From the NCBI GenBank assembly GCA_031282605.1, contig JAITDK010000017.1:1-14819 (forward strand): 14,819 nt of DNA, given 5' to 3'. Each line of letters starts with the position of its first letter. The stretch's first letter is position 1. Origin of the DNA: Oscillospiraceae bacterium (GTDB lineage Bacteria; Bacillota; Clostridia; Christensenellales; Aristaeellaceae). The translations under genes were made by a program, and so were the position numbers. Positions 1-6,786 of this stretch are shown here, piece by piece. The notes under the pieces were generated by a model. It saw only the letters and a program-made list of their open reading frames with translations. It did not search any database and was not told the DNA's origin.

Positions 1-45
1 CTTCGGATCGCCGGTTGTACCTGGATAGTCTACCTCGTAACGCAA
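1..45 (-). CDS. possible 5' end of a leftward gene, cut by window edge
   Basis: Reading leftward, a TTG at 45-43 begins an open frame of 15 codons to the window edge, MRYEVDYPGTTGDPK, after a purine-rich GGGGGA stretch (52-57 region) about six bases upstream. The residue pattern looks protein-like, but the piece is far too short to assign a family. The frame is also open upstream to a stop at 93-91, so the true start could be TTG at 63-61. This is an inference from very little sequence; the stretch could equally be non-coding. Confidence 0.2.
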   Translation of the reverse strand, partial: MRYEVDYPGTTGDPK

Positions 46-74
46 CCCGTTCCCCCGTTCCAAGCCCCGGGGGA

Positions 75-131
75 GGTCGGGAGGGGGGCGTCAGTTGAGC
101 GTAGCGAGGGCGCGCAGCACACCTCCCGATC
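75..131 (-). terminator. possible weak terminator or structured 3' end after the foldase gene
   Basis: Arms at 75-84 and 122-131 pair over ten positions with one G-U, around the core TCGGGAGG/CCTCCCGA, and enclose a 37-base GC-rich loop. It begins about 29 bases past the foldase stop codon. A second small hairpin (TCCCCCG 51-57 with CGGGGGA 68-74) sits just beyond. No T-run follows on the minus strand, so intrinsic termination is unproven. The 46-159 gap shows no other recognisable feature. Confidence 0.3.
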
Positions 132-159
132 GCGCGTATGCGCCGATCCCCTTACGCTC

Positions 160-1587
160 TTATTGCAGCAATTCCGGATGAATCACAACCTCATACTCCT
201 CCATCCAGATATCGAACTGCGCGTCGATTGCGGCGTTCTGCTTGTTGATGAGAACCTCGTCGCGGAAAGCAGCCTTGCCCGCCTCGGTCTGCTCTATTGC
301 GCCCTCCGGTATGTCGCGCGTGTACTCAATGATGTGCACGCCGAACGACGTGAGTATCGGCTCGCTGACATCTCCGACATTCTCTAGTGCCATCGCGCCA
401 TTCCGAAACGCTTCGTCGTATGTGATCGACTGCTCGTGAACCGGATAACCCACCGACTTGGCCGGTTCCTCGGTCATACCGGGATCGGTGCCATACTGCT
501 CAATCAACTCGGTGAATGTCGAGCCGGACTCGAGCTTATCGCGAATCTCCTGAATCCGCTCCTCTAGCGCGGCAGGGATTCCAGCGCGCGTTTCCTCGAT
601 CTCGGCGGCTTTCGCGTCAATCTCGGCGCTCTTCGCCGCTACCGCCGCCGGATCGGGCGTCGGTACGTGCTGCGCCGCAGGATCCGTTACCACGCTTGAA
701 TTTAGCGACGCACCCCCGTTCAGGTTAAAAAACTCCTCCTGCAGCACGCTCAATTCACTCTGCAGCGTATCCAGCTTGGCCTGGATATCCTCGGGCGCAG
801 CCAGCAGTATTTGCCGGATGCCTCGATATCCCGGCGGCATATACACCATTTCCGTGCCGTAATACTCCCTTTCGACCTCGTAGTTCAATACGTCGTTTTC
901 GTACGATACCTTCTGCTCGGCTACTCTAGCCAGGTAATCGGCCTCTATATCCTCGTCGGATATAGTTACGTCCGCATAGATGCCCTCCAGCAATTTCTGC
1001 GTGGGCATGTCGGACAGATAATACTGCTTCACACTCTCAAGCGTTATCTGCTGCTCGTCGAAGTACTCCTCCACGGCCACGCGCAGTTCTGCGTCGGTCA
1101 GCGTGCCGTCCTCATTCTGGAAGAACGGCGCGTACATCACTATAGCGTTCTCGTACTCAGTTTCCGCGTCCTGCTGAACCTTGAGCTGATCCTCTTCGCT
1201 TATTATGTACAGCTTTAGCTCCTCGATCTTGAGATCGGCGATCTTGCGCTGAGCCAGAGCGGTCAGCGCCCCGGTTTTTATCTCGGAGAGGACGTCTGGA
1301 TCAGTTGTATCGTAGCCCTCTTGCGCGTAGTCGTCTAGCATCGAGCTGTAGTACACCGCCGCTTCAGAGAGGGGAACGTTCGTCGGTTTCATATTGATCA
1401 CGACAGGGTCGGACACCAGCTGTACGCCCTTCCACACGATGACTTCCACTACGGCGACGATAAACACAAGCGCTAGTCCGCCGATTATCCAATTGCGCAT
1501 GTTCGACGATCCATGTTTCGCGCCTGGATGACCCAGCTGATCGTCCGTGTTTTGGCCGTTCTGATTCTGATCGCTCGTTTCGTTCAC
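160..1587 (-). CDS. membrane-anchored parvulin-type peptidyl-prolyl isomerase / foldase (SurA/PrsA-like)
   Basis: A 475-residue protein likely to assist folding of exported proteins outside the membrane. Residues 1-32 are hydrophilic and Q/N-rich. One hydrophobic segment at about 33-52 is followed by an extracytoplasmic region. There is no lipobox cysteine, so it is a signal-anchor protein and not a PrsA-type lipoprotein. Residues about 100-250 form a helical, charged SurA_N-like chaperone region. The rotamase domain starts with a strand at 255-262 and resumes at about 341-424, ending in SFGVHIIEY with His418. Between these lies an Ala/Glu-rich insert (about 264-340) with a PTPDP linker. The usual first histidine (xHIL) is Gln259, so catalysis is uncertain. 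The GTG start at 1587 has AAAGGAG (1594-1600) six bases upstream, inside the end of ackA, and overlaps the ackA stop by four bases. It is the last gene of the pta-ackA operon. Confidence 0.85.
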   Translation of the reverse strand: MNETSDQNQNGQNTDDQLGHPGAKHGSSNMRNWIIGGLALVFIVAVVEVIVWKGVQLVSDPVVINMKPTNVPLSEAAVYYSSMLDDYAQEGYDTTDPDVLSEIKTGALTALAQRKIADLKIEELKLYIISEEDQLKVQQDAETEYENAIVMYAPFFQNEDGTLTDAELRVAVEEYFDEQQITLESVKQYYLSDMPTQKLLEGIYADVTISDEDIEADYLARVAEQKVSYENDVLNYEVEREYYGTEMVYMPPGYRGIRQILLAAPEDIQAKLDTLQSELSVLQEEFFNLNGGASLNSSVVTDPAAQHVPTPDPAAVAAKSAEIDAKAAEIEETRAGIPAALEERIQEIRDKLESGSTFTELIEQYGTDPGMTEEPAKSVGYPVHEQSITYDEAFRNGAMALENVGDVSEPILTSFGVHIIEYTRDIPEGAIEQTEAGKAAFRDEVLINKQNAAIDAQFDIWMEEYEVVIHPELLQ

Positions 1588-2822
1588 ACAAGGCTCCTTT
1601 CGATGGCGGGCGAATGATATCGAGTGTAGACCGCGCCGGCTAGCGCGAGGGTATCGCGCGCGATGGCTAGTTCCTCATTGGTCGGCACTACGAACACCTT
1701 CACGCGGCTTTCATCCGCGCTGATTAGCGCTTCTTCTCGCGTCTGGTTGCGCTCGGGATCCAGCGTTATGCCCAAATACTCCATGTCCTGGAGTATCAGA
1801 GCGCGCGCGAAGCCGTCGTTCTCGCCGATGCCCGCCGTGAACAGGATCGCGTCGCACCCGTTCATCGCGGCGATATACCCGCCGATATACTTCTTCGCGC
1901 GGTACGCGAACACTTCCGCAGCGCGCAGCGCTGCATCGTTGCCCGTTTGCGCGCCGATCTTAACGTCGCGCCAGTCGCTTGACAGCCCCGCCGATAGTCC
2001 GAGCAAGCCGGATTTCTTGTTTAGAACCGACATAACGTCGGCCAGGCTCATGCCGGTAGACGTCATAAGCATCTCTATCACGGTCGGATCGATATCGCCG
2101 CTGCGCGTGCCCATGATCAATCCCTCAAGCGGCGTCAGACCCATCGTCGTGTCGATAGATCTGCCGCCCTCCACGGCCGTGAACGACGATCCGTTGCCCA
2201 TGTGACACGAGATTAGCTTGAGCTGCTCGATGGGTCTGCCGAGGAGCTGTGCGGCGCGCGCCGTCACGTAGCGATGGCTGGTTCCATGGAAACCATAGCG
2301 GCGGATCTTGTACTGCTCGTAGTATTCGTATGGCAGGCCGTATAGGTACGCGCGGCGCGGCATCGTCTGGTGGAACGCGGTGTCGAATACCGCGGCCATC
2401 GGCACGCCGGGCATAACGGCGCGGCACGCCTCAATGCCCATTATATTCGCGGGGTTGTGCAGCGGAGCGAGCGGGATATTATCGCGCAGCGCCTGCATGA
2501 CGGTATCGTCTATCAAGACGGAGCCGGTAAACGCCTCCGCGCCATGCACTACCCGATGCCCCGCGGCGCCGATCGACGATAGATCGGGCACCGCGCCATA
2601 TTCGGCGTCGGTAAGCGCGTCGACCAACGCGCCGAACGCTTCAACGTGATTCTTCAGCGGCAGCGTCTTTTTGTATAGCTTGCCGCCCGCTTTCTGTTCG
2701 ATATTCGATCCGTTGATGCCGATTCTCTCGCACAGTCCCTTCGCCAGGATCGATTCGGTCGTCATGTCGATCAACTGATACTTGAGCGAGGATGATCCGG
2801 CGTTGATTACTAATATATTCAT
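1584..2822 (-). CDS. ackA: acetate kinase
   Basis: Interconverts acetyl phosphate plus ADP with acetate plus ATP, the energy-yielding last step of acetate fermentation, in the cytoplasm. The 412-residue protein opens with the family signature MNILVINAGSSSLKY. The residues expected from the Methanosarcina enzyme are all present: Asn7, Arg90 (GHR), Asp147 (FDTAFH), His179 (GFHGTSH), Arg240 (MGTRSGD) and Glu383 (TNEEL). I chose ATG 2822 because homologues begin here and GAGGG stands about nine bases upstream. A GTG at 2837 would add five residues and overlap the pta stop, but it has no Shine-Dalgarno site. The gene follows pta closely (11 bases between pta's stop and this ATG) and overlaps the foldase start by four bases. 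Length and motifs are normal; identification is firm, the start slightly less so. Confidence 0.97.
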   Translation of the reverse strand: MNILVINAGSSSLKYQLIDMTTESILAKGLCERIGINGSNIEQKAGGKLYKKTLPLKNHVEAFGALVDALTDAEYGAVPDLSSIGAAGHRVVHGAEAFTGSVLIDDTVMQALRDNIPLAPLHNPANIMGIEACRAVMPGVPMAAVFDTAFHQTMPRRAYLYGLPYEYYEQYKIRRYGFHGTSHRYVTARAAQLLGRPIEQLKLISCHMGNGSSFTAVEGGRSIDTTMGLTPLEGLIMGTRSGDIDPTVIEMLMTSTGMSLADVMSVLNKKSGLLGLSAGLSSDWRDVKIGAQTGNDAALRAAEVFAYRAKKYIGGYIAAMNGCDAILFTAGIGENDGFARALILQDMEYLGITLDPERNQTREEALISADESRVKVFVVPTNEELAIARDTLALAGAVYTRYHSPAIERSLV

Positions 2823-2833
2823 ATGGTTCGCCC

Positions 2834-3832
2834 TCACTCGGCCGCAGCCAGCACGGCTGTGATAGCCGTCATCGCGACTATGTCGCCAACGCTGCAGCCG
2901 CGCGACAGATCGTTTACCGGCTTGGCCAAGCCCTGTATGATCGGGCCGTATGCCTCCGCTCCGCTAAGGCGTTGAACCAGCTTGTACCCAATGTTGCCCG
3001 CGCCCAGGTCGGGGAAGACCAGCACGTTCGCGCGACCCGCTACTGGAGAGCCGGGGGATTTCAGTTGCCCAACGGATTCAACCAGCGCGGCGTCAGCCTG
3101 CAGCTCGCCGTCTAGCTTGAGATCGGGCGCGAGGGATTTCGCCTTCGCGGCGGCCTCTTGCACCTTGGCAACGCGGTCATGCTTCGCGCTGCCCTTCGTG
3201 GAAAAGGAGAGCAGGGCGACCTTGGGATCCAACCCGCCCAGCGTCTTGGCCGTGGCCGCGCTGGCTATGGCGATCGCCGCCAGCTCATCCGCGCTCGGGT
3301 CGGGGATGACGGCGCAGTCGCCGAACACCAGCAGTCCGTCCGGCGCGTATTGATTATCCGGCAGCTCCATAAGGAAGCAGGAGGAGACGACCGATATGCC
3401 AGGCTTCGTCTTGATGATCTGAAGGGCGGGACGCAGCACATCGCCAGTCGAGTGCACAGCGCCCGTGACCATGCCGTCGGCGTGACCCAGCTTGATCATC
3501 AGTGTGCCAAAGTATAGGGGATCTTTCGCCAGCTTCGCGGCCTGCTCGGGTGTCATGCCCTTCGCTTTGCGCAGTTCATACAACGTGTCGGCGTATTTAG
3601 GCGTCAACTCGGATGTTTCGGGGTCGATTATCGCGCACGCGCTGATGTCGGAACCGTGCTTCGCGGCCTCGGCCTTGATCGCCGAGGGATCCCCTAACAG
3701 CGTTATTTTCGCCAGCCCATCTTGGGTGATCCGCGCCGCCGCCTGAACGGTGCGCGGTTCGCCGCCCTCGGCCAGCACGATGTGTTTTTGCGCCGCGCGG
3801 GCCTTCTCGTTGATGGAATCCAATATCGGCAT
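2834..3832 (-). CDS. pta: phosphate acetyltransferase
   Basis: Transfers the acetyl group of acetyl-CoA to phosphate, giving acetyl phosphate for AckA. The 332-residue product is the short, single-domain form common in Firmicutes, without the DRTGG/CobB-like N-terminal region of the enterobacterial enzyme. Family blocks seen in order are the N-terminal LAEGGEPRT, the central KLGHADGMVTGAVHSTGD, LLSFSTKGSAKHDR, and the C-terminal VFPDLGAGNIGYKL and PVNDLSRGC. The start is fixed by the ribosome binding site: AGGAGG at 3840-3845 lies seven bases before ATG 3832, whereas TTG 3838 would leave one base. It is the first gene of the leftward acetate operon and is divergent from tmcAL, with a 116-base shared upstream region. 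Confidence 0.97.
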   Translation of the reverse strand: MPILDSINEKARAAQKHIVLAEGGEPRTVQAAARITQDGLAKITLLGDPSAIKAEAAKHGSDISACAIIDPETSELTPKYADTLYELRKAKGMTPEQAAKLAKDPLYFGTLMIKLGHADGMVTGAVHSTGDVLRPALQIIKTKPGISVVSSCFLMELPDNQYAPDGLLVFGDCAVIPDPSADELAAIAIASAATAKTLGGLDPKVALLSFSTKGSAKHDRVAKVQEAAAKAKSLAPDLKLDGELQADAALVESVGQLKSPGSPVAGRANVLVFPDLGAGNIGYKLVQRLSGAEAYGPIIQGLAKPVNDLSRGCSVGDIVAMTAITAVLAAAE

Positions 3833-3839
3833 GGACAAT

Positions 3840-3845
3840 CCTCCT
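3840..3845 (-). promoter_or_regulatory. consensus Shine-Dalgarno site of pta
   Basis: Minus-strand AGGAGG, a full match to the anti-Shine-Dalgarno core, seven bases from ATG 3832. It decides between this ATG and the in-frame TTG at 3838, which would be one base away. Confidence 0.85.
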
Positions 3846-3885
3846 TATCCGTGATACATTTTATTCGCTTGATTGCAACCTCGTT

Positions 3886-3891
3886 ATTGTA
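3886..3891 (-). promoter_or_regulatory. candidate -10 box for the pta-ackA operon
   Basis: Minus-strand TACAAT is one mismatch from TATAAT and lies about 54 bases before the pta start, leaving room for a normal leader. The -35 region 16-18 bases upstream (TTCAAT/TTTCAA) is a poor match. Placement is inferred from pattern alone. Confidence 0.35.
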
Positions 3892-3908
3892 CACGATCGG
3901 GGTAATAA

Positions 3909-3936
3909 TTGAAAGGGCTGTAACAAAACGTTTACT
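3909..3936 (+). promoter_or_regulatory. candidate promoter for tmcAL
   Basis: TTGAAA at 3909-3914, a 16-base spacer, and TTTACT at 3931-3936 (four of six matches). It overlaps the divergent pta control region. If used, transcription would start near 3943, only a few bases before the first possible tmcAL ATG at 3949. Confidence 0.35.
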
Positions 3937-3948
3937 GTTCAGTCGCAA

Positions 3949-5103
3949 ATGGCGTGTAAAATGGGATTGGCCGCCGGAGTCGTCTGCGAGTATAACCCGT
4001 TCCACAACGGACACGCGTATCAGCTGAGCGAGACGCGCGCGCGGACTGGATGCGGTTACATCGTGTGCGTGATGAGCGGCGCGTTTACCCAGCGTGGGAT
4101 ACCGGCGGTGTTGGACGCGCATGCCCGCGCGCGCATGGCGCTGATGAACGGCGCGGACGCTGTGTTCGAACTGCCGACGCTGTTCGCGGTAAGGGATGCG
4201 AGGGCGTTCGCGCGGGGTGCGGTCGCGCTGTTGGACGCGCTGGGGGTATGCGACTGGCTGTCGTTCGGGTGCGAGGATATCGCCGCGCTGGACGCCGCGT
4301 GCGCGATGGATGAATCCGACCCGGCGGTCGTCGAGCATTTACATGAAAGGTTGGCGCGGGGCGAGTCGTTCGCGCGGGCGCGCGGGCTGCCCAACATGCC
4401 CAACGTGGTATTGGGCGCGGAGTATCGGCGCGCGCTGGAGTCGATGAACAGCGCGATGCGGCCGATCGCGATCCAGCGCGCGCCGCGTTCATGTTCGGTC
4501 GCGGCCGGATTGGCTGTCATTTCGGCAAGCGAACTGCGTTCGATGCTGCCCGACGCAGACGCGGTCCAGCCGTACGTGCCGCAAGATGTGTACGAGATTA
4601 TCAACGGTGCGGGCGGCGCGTTGCGATTTACCGCGAACATGGATTCGTTCATAATAGGTATGTTAAGGACAATGCCCGTCGAAGCCTTGGCGCTGGCGGC
4701 GGATGTCGGCGAAGGGTTGGAGCATAGGATACTTGACGCCGCCGGCTTTGCGGCGACCCGCGAGGAGCTGATAGCGCGGGTGAAGTGCAAGCGATATACT
4801 TACGCTAGGATCTCGCGAATACTGGCGCAGGCCGCGCTGGGCGTTACAAAGGAACTGGCGGCGGCTCATCCCGAACCGGAATACGCGCGGCTGCTGGGTT
4901 TTCGTGAGTCGGCGAGGCCGCTGATGAGGATGATAGGCCGCGGTTCAAGGATACCTATTATCCATAAGGTCGGGCGATATCGGTATGATCCGGTATTTCG
5001 GCTGGATATGCGCGCGGAAGCGCTGGCCTCGCTGAACGCCGCGTCGCAGGAGCGCAGGAGGGGTGACGGCTCGCTGACTTCCAGCGTAGTTGTAATCAAA
5101 TAG
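3949..5103 (+). CDS. tmcAL: tRNA(Met) cytidine acetate ligase (YlbM/TmcAL family)
   Basis: In Bacillus subtilis this family uses acetate and ATP to make acetyl-adenylate, then acetylates cytidine 34 of elongator tRNA-Met, which helps keep AUG and AUA decoding apart. Here the nucleotidyltransferase signature EYNPFHNGH at residues 14-22 carries the HxGH motif. Further family blocks are CVMSGAFTQRG, GADAVFELPT and WLSFGCE in the first third, and RKVGRYRYDP-like residues (HKVGRYRYDPVF) near the end. At 384 residues it is a little shorter than B. subtilis YlbM. The start is uncertain: neither ATG 3949 nor ATG 3961 has a Shine-Dalgarno site, and homologues begin close to 3961 (MGLAAGVVCEYNP, 380 residues). 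It is divergent from pta-ackA, whose end product is its substrate. The assignment is strong; activity is inferred from the family. Confidence 0.9.
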   Translation: MACKMGLAAGVVCEYNPFHNGHAYQLSETRARTGCGYIVCVMSGAFTQRGIPAVLDAHARARMALMNGADAVFELPTLFAVRDARAFARGAVALLDALGVCDWLSFGCEDIAALDAACAMDESDPAVVEHLHERLARGESFARARGLPNMPNVVLGAEYRRALESMNSAMRPIAIQRAPRSCSVAAGLAVISASELRSMLPDADAVQPYVPQDVYEIINGAGGALRFTANMDSFIIGMLRTMPVEALALAADVGEGLEHRILDAAGFAATREELIARVKCKRYTYARISRILAQAALGVTKELAAAHPEPEYARLLGFRESARPLMRMIGRGSRIPIIHKVGRYRYDPVFRLDMRAEALASLNAASQERRRGDGSLTSSVVVIK

Positions 5104-5110
5104 CGATAAA

Positions 5111-5122
5111 ATTGTGAACAAT
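5111..5122. repeat. short perfect inverted repeat ATTGT-GA-ACAAT
   Basis: Five-base arms ATTGT (5111-5115) and ACAAT (5118-5122) around GA, in the AT-richer 117-base gap after tmcAL and before the next gene. Its form and place suit a regulator half-site pair, but no regulator is identified and short palindromes arise by chance. Confidence 0.3.
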
Positions 5123-5220
5123 GCAAGGAGATCTCAATTCGGCGGAAACTCTTGACAGTGTTAATCGTTTTGATGATGGAACGCGCACTATATTCGCAAT
5201 CATAATTTGGGGGAATGGAC

Positions 5221-5760
5221 ATGGCGCAGAATAAAGGACAAACGTTCCCGGTGCTAGATAATCCCGACGTGGTATACACCGCCGATGACGACGCAGCGCT
5301 GTCGAGGCAGTTGAAGCGATCGTGGATCATGGCTGGGGTGTTCGCCGGCGTGAGCGTGGCGGCGCTGATACCAACGATCGCGCTGCGTATCCAGTGGGCG
5401 ACGATGCTGGTTACGGTCGCGCTTGGGGGACTGGGCGTCTTCCTATGGGGAATGAAAATCACTCCAGTGCTGGCATACCGCCGCCACATGCGGGAGATAC
5501 ACACCGGGCTGTCCAGGTCGATCGTGGGACGGTTGGCGCGGGTGAACGACGAACAGATCACGTTCCGCGAGGGGATCGACTGTTATCCGTTCGTGGTGAA
5601 CGTCGGCGCCGCCGATGATCCTAAGGACGAGCGGCTGCTCTACTGGGACGCGCAGAAGCCTATGCCTGAATGGCGTATCGGCGACACGCTGAGCATTACG
5701 GCGCACGGCAACGATGTTATCGCGCTGAGCGTTCGGCGCGGTGACGGAGTCCTATCATGA
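5221..5760 (+). CDS. two-span membrane protein of unknown function with a cytosolic beta-rich domain
   Basis: I do not recognise a named family. The 179-residue product has a polar N-terminus (1-32) and two hydrophobic segments (about 35-55 and 60-85) joined by a very short turn containing RIQW. A basic stretch RRHMREIH follows, then a soluble domain (about 98-175) that alternates strands and loops. It includes FREGIDCYPF, RLLYWDAQKP and GDTLSITAHGND, which suggest an OB- or SH3-like barrel on the cytosolic face; that fold is a guess. ATG 5221 is chosen over ATG 5215 because GGGGG at 5209-5213 is seven bases from 5221 and one base from 5215. The stop overlaps the next gene's ATG (ATGA), so the two are probably translated together. 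Confidence 0.8.
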   Translation: MAQNKGQTFPVLDNPDVVYTADDDAALSRQLKRSWIMAGVFAGVSVAALIPTIALRIQWATMLVTVALGGLGVFLWGMKITPVLAYRRHMREIHTGLSRSIVGRLARVNDEQITFREGIDCYPFVVNVGAADDPKDERLLYWDAQKPMPEWRIGDTLSITAHGNDVIALSVRRGDGVLS

Positions 5761-6146
5761 GCGGCGGACATAAGCCGATGCGCGTAATGGTATGCGTAAC
5801 GGCGCAGCGCCAGTGCGAGAGGCTGATACGCGTGGGCGGCATGATTGCCGACGGCGGTAAGCTGTCCGTGGTGCATGTCGCGCCGATGGATCAGCCGCTG
5901 CTATACGGCGAGTGCGGGACGGATGACGCGCAGGCGCTGGATTTTCTGTATAGGACGGCGCGGGCGTTCAGTGCGGATATGATCGTCGAGCATAACGATA
6001 GGCCGCTAGAGGCGATTACCGCGCTGGCGGCGAAGATAGGCGCGCAGTGCGTGGTGCTGGGGGCGTCGGCCGCCGGAACGGCGCGTCCGTTCGGCGAGGC
6101 ACTGGCGGCAAGGCTGCCGGGCATACGCGTTCATACGGAATTATAA
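5757..6146 (+). CDS. small UspA-like nucleotide-binding-fold protein
   Basis: A 129-residue single alpha/beta domain resembling the universal stress domain, closest in flavour to the Usp module of KdpD sensors. The opening MRVMVCVTAQRQCERLIRVG matches the KdpD-type strand and the SERLIR-like helix. DMIVEHNDRPLEAITALAA and CVVLGASAAGTARPFGEAL follow the order of the fold's later strands. The ATP-binding G-2x-G-9x-G(S/T) pattern of UspA is not intact, so it may not bind ATP in the usual way. It has no membrane segment and no kinase domain. It overlaps the preceding membrane-protein gene by four bases (ATGA), which suggests the two act together. A start at the eighth codon (MRVMVCV) is possible. 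The family is inferred by pattern; the function is unknown. Confidence 0.7.
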   Translation: MSGGHKPMRVMVCVTAQRQCERLIRVGGMIADGGKLSVVHVAPMDQPLLYGECGTDDAQALDFLYRTARAFSADMIVEHNDRPLEAITALAAKIGAQCVVLGASAAGTARPFGEALAARLPGIRVHTEL

Positions 6147-6180
6147 GCGTCGAGAGGGGGGAATCCCTCCCTCTCGACGC
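6147..6180. terminator. strong inverted repeat between convergent genes, probable bidirectional terminator
   Basis: Perfect 12-base arms GCGTCGAGAGGG (6147-6158) and CCCTCTCGACGC (6169-6180) with a 10-base loop. It begins directly after the Usp-like stop and ends 21 bases before the stop of the convergent coiled-coil gene. Neither side has a clear T-run, so termination may depend on structure alone; the location is what makes a bidirectional role likely. Confidence 0.6.
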
Positions 6181-6201
6181 ATCGTGACGCTACCGCAAGC
6201 A

Positions 6202-6786
6202 TTATCGCCCTTCCGCCAGTTCGTTCCGACTCTGCCTCAGTTTATCCGCTATCTCAATGGCCTTGTCCTCTACCTGTTTTAACAGATCCTCGCAGTAATC
6301 CAGGTTCGCCAAGTAAACGCGCTGGGCGTCGCCTTGCGCTTTCTGAATCAACTCGTTGGCTTGCGATTCCGCGCGTTTCAGTATAGCCGTCTGGTTTGTG
6401 CGCTCCTCGGCCTTGCGTTCGGCGGCCTCAAGCGTCCTGTTGGCCTGATCCGCCGCGCGAGACTCGCGCTCCTTCGCGTGCGCCTCCGCATCCGCTATCA
6501 GCTGATCCGCCTTGTCCTGCGCCTCCTGCAGCACCATTCGCGCCTGGCTATCCGCGTCCGCTATCTTGCCGTCAGCCTGGCGTGTCGCGTTCTGGATGAT
6601 CCGACTCTCTTGACGAACCAGATTAAGCGCGTCGCGATACTCCACCGGCAGCGCGTCGCGGATCGCCGTCACCACTTCCAGCGCGGCGTCGCGGTCGATC
6701 ATGTACGACGCCGCAAACGGCACCTTCCTGCAATTCTCCAGCATACCTTCCAGCTCGTTGAGCAGGTTATAGACTTCCATCTCCAT
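6202..6786 (-). CDS. coiled-coil protein, ATP-synthase-subunit-like/DivIVA-like, unknown role
   Basis: A 194-residue soluble protein. Residues 1-60 contain a short structured part (YNLLNELEGMLENC, SYMIDRDAALEVVTAIRDALP, EYRDAL). From about 60 to 190 it is an almost unbroken Ala/Glu/Gln/Arg-rich helix with repeated elements such as ADSQARMVLQEA, KADQLIADAEAH and RAESQANELIQKA, the look of V/F-type ATPase peripheral stalk subunits and DivIVA-like proteins. No ATP-binding motif is seen. Clostridia often carry such a gene, annotated loosely as an ATPase, just after coaD. The ATG at 6786 directly abuts the coaD stop, and GGGGGGA about eight bases upstream lies in the coaD end. It is the last gene of the seven-gene operon. 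A scaffold or cell-division role is only a guess. Confidence 0.8.
   Translation of the reverse strand: MEMEVYNLLNELEGMLENCRKVPFAASYMIDRDAALEVVTAIRDALPVEYRDALNLVRQESRIIQNATRQADGKIADADSQARMVLQEAQDKADQLIADAEAHAKERESRAADQANRTLEAAERKAEERTNQTAILKRAESQANELIQKAQGDAQRVYLANLDYCEDLLKQVEDKAIEIADKLRQSRNELAEGR

Noticed and set aside
160..1587. Foldase as a PrsA lipoprotein
   Set aside because: No lipobox cysteine follows the hydrophobic segment; it is a membrane anchor.
2823..2837. GTG start of ackA five codons upstream
   Set aside because: It would make a neat GTGA overlap with pta, but it has no Shine-Dalgarno site and AckA proteins begin at MNILVINAGSSS.
4056..4790. 244-codon open frame antisense to tmcAL
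   Set aside because: Ser/Ala-rich translation with no family features, fully covered by the well-supported tmcAL; GC-rich coding DNA commonly leaves such open antisense frames.
5152..5180. Standard promoter based on the perfect TTGACA at 5152
   Set aside because: No acceptable -10 at 16-18 bases; the nearest TATATT is 31 bases away. Kept only as an observation.
5137..5205. 22-codon frame IRRKLLTVLIVLMMERALYS after AAGGAG, resembling a signal or leader peptide
   Set aside because: It would need an ATT start codon; too short and without other support.
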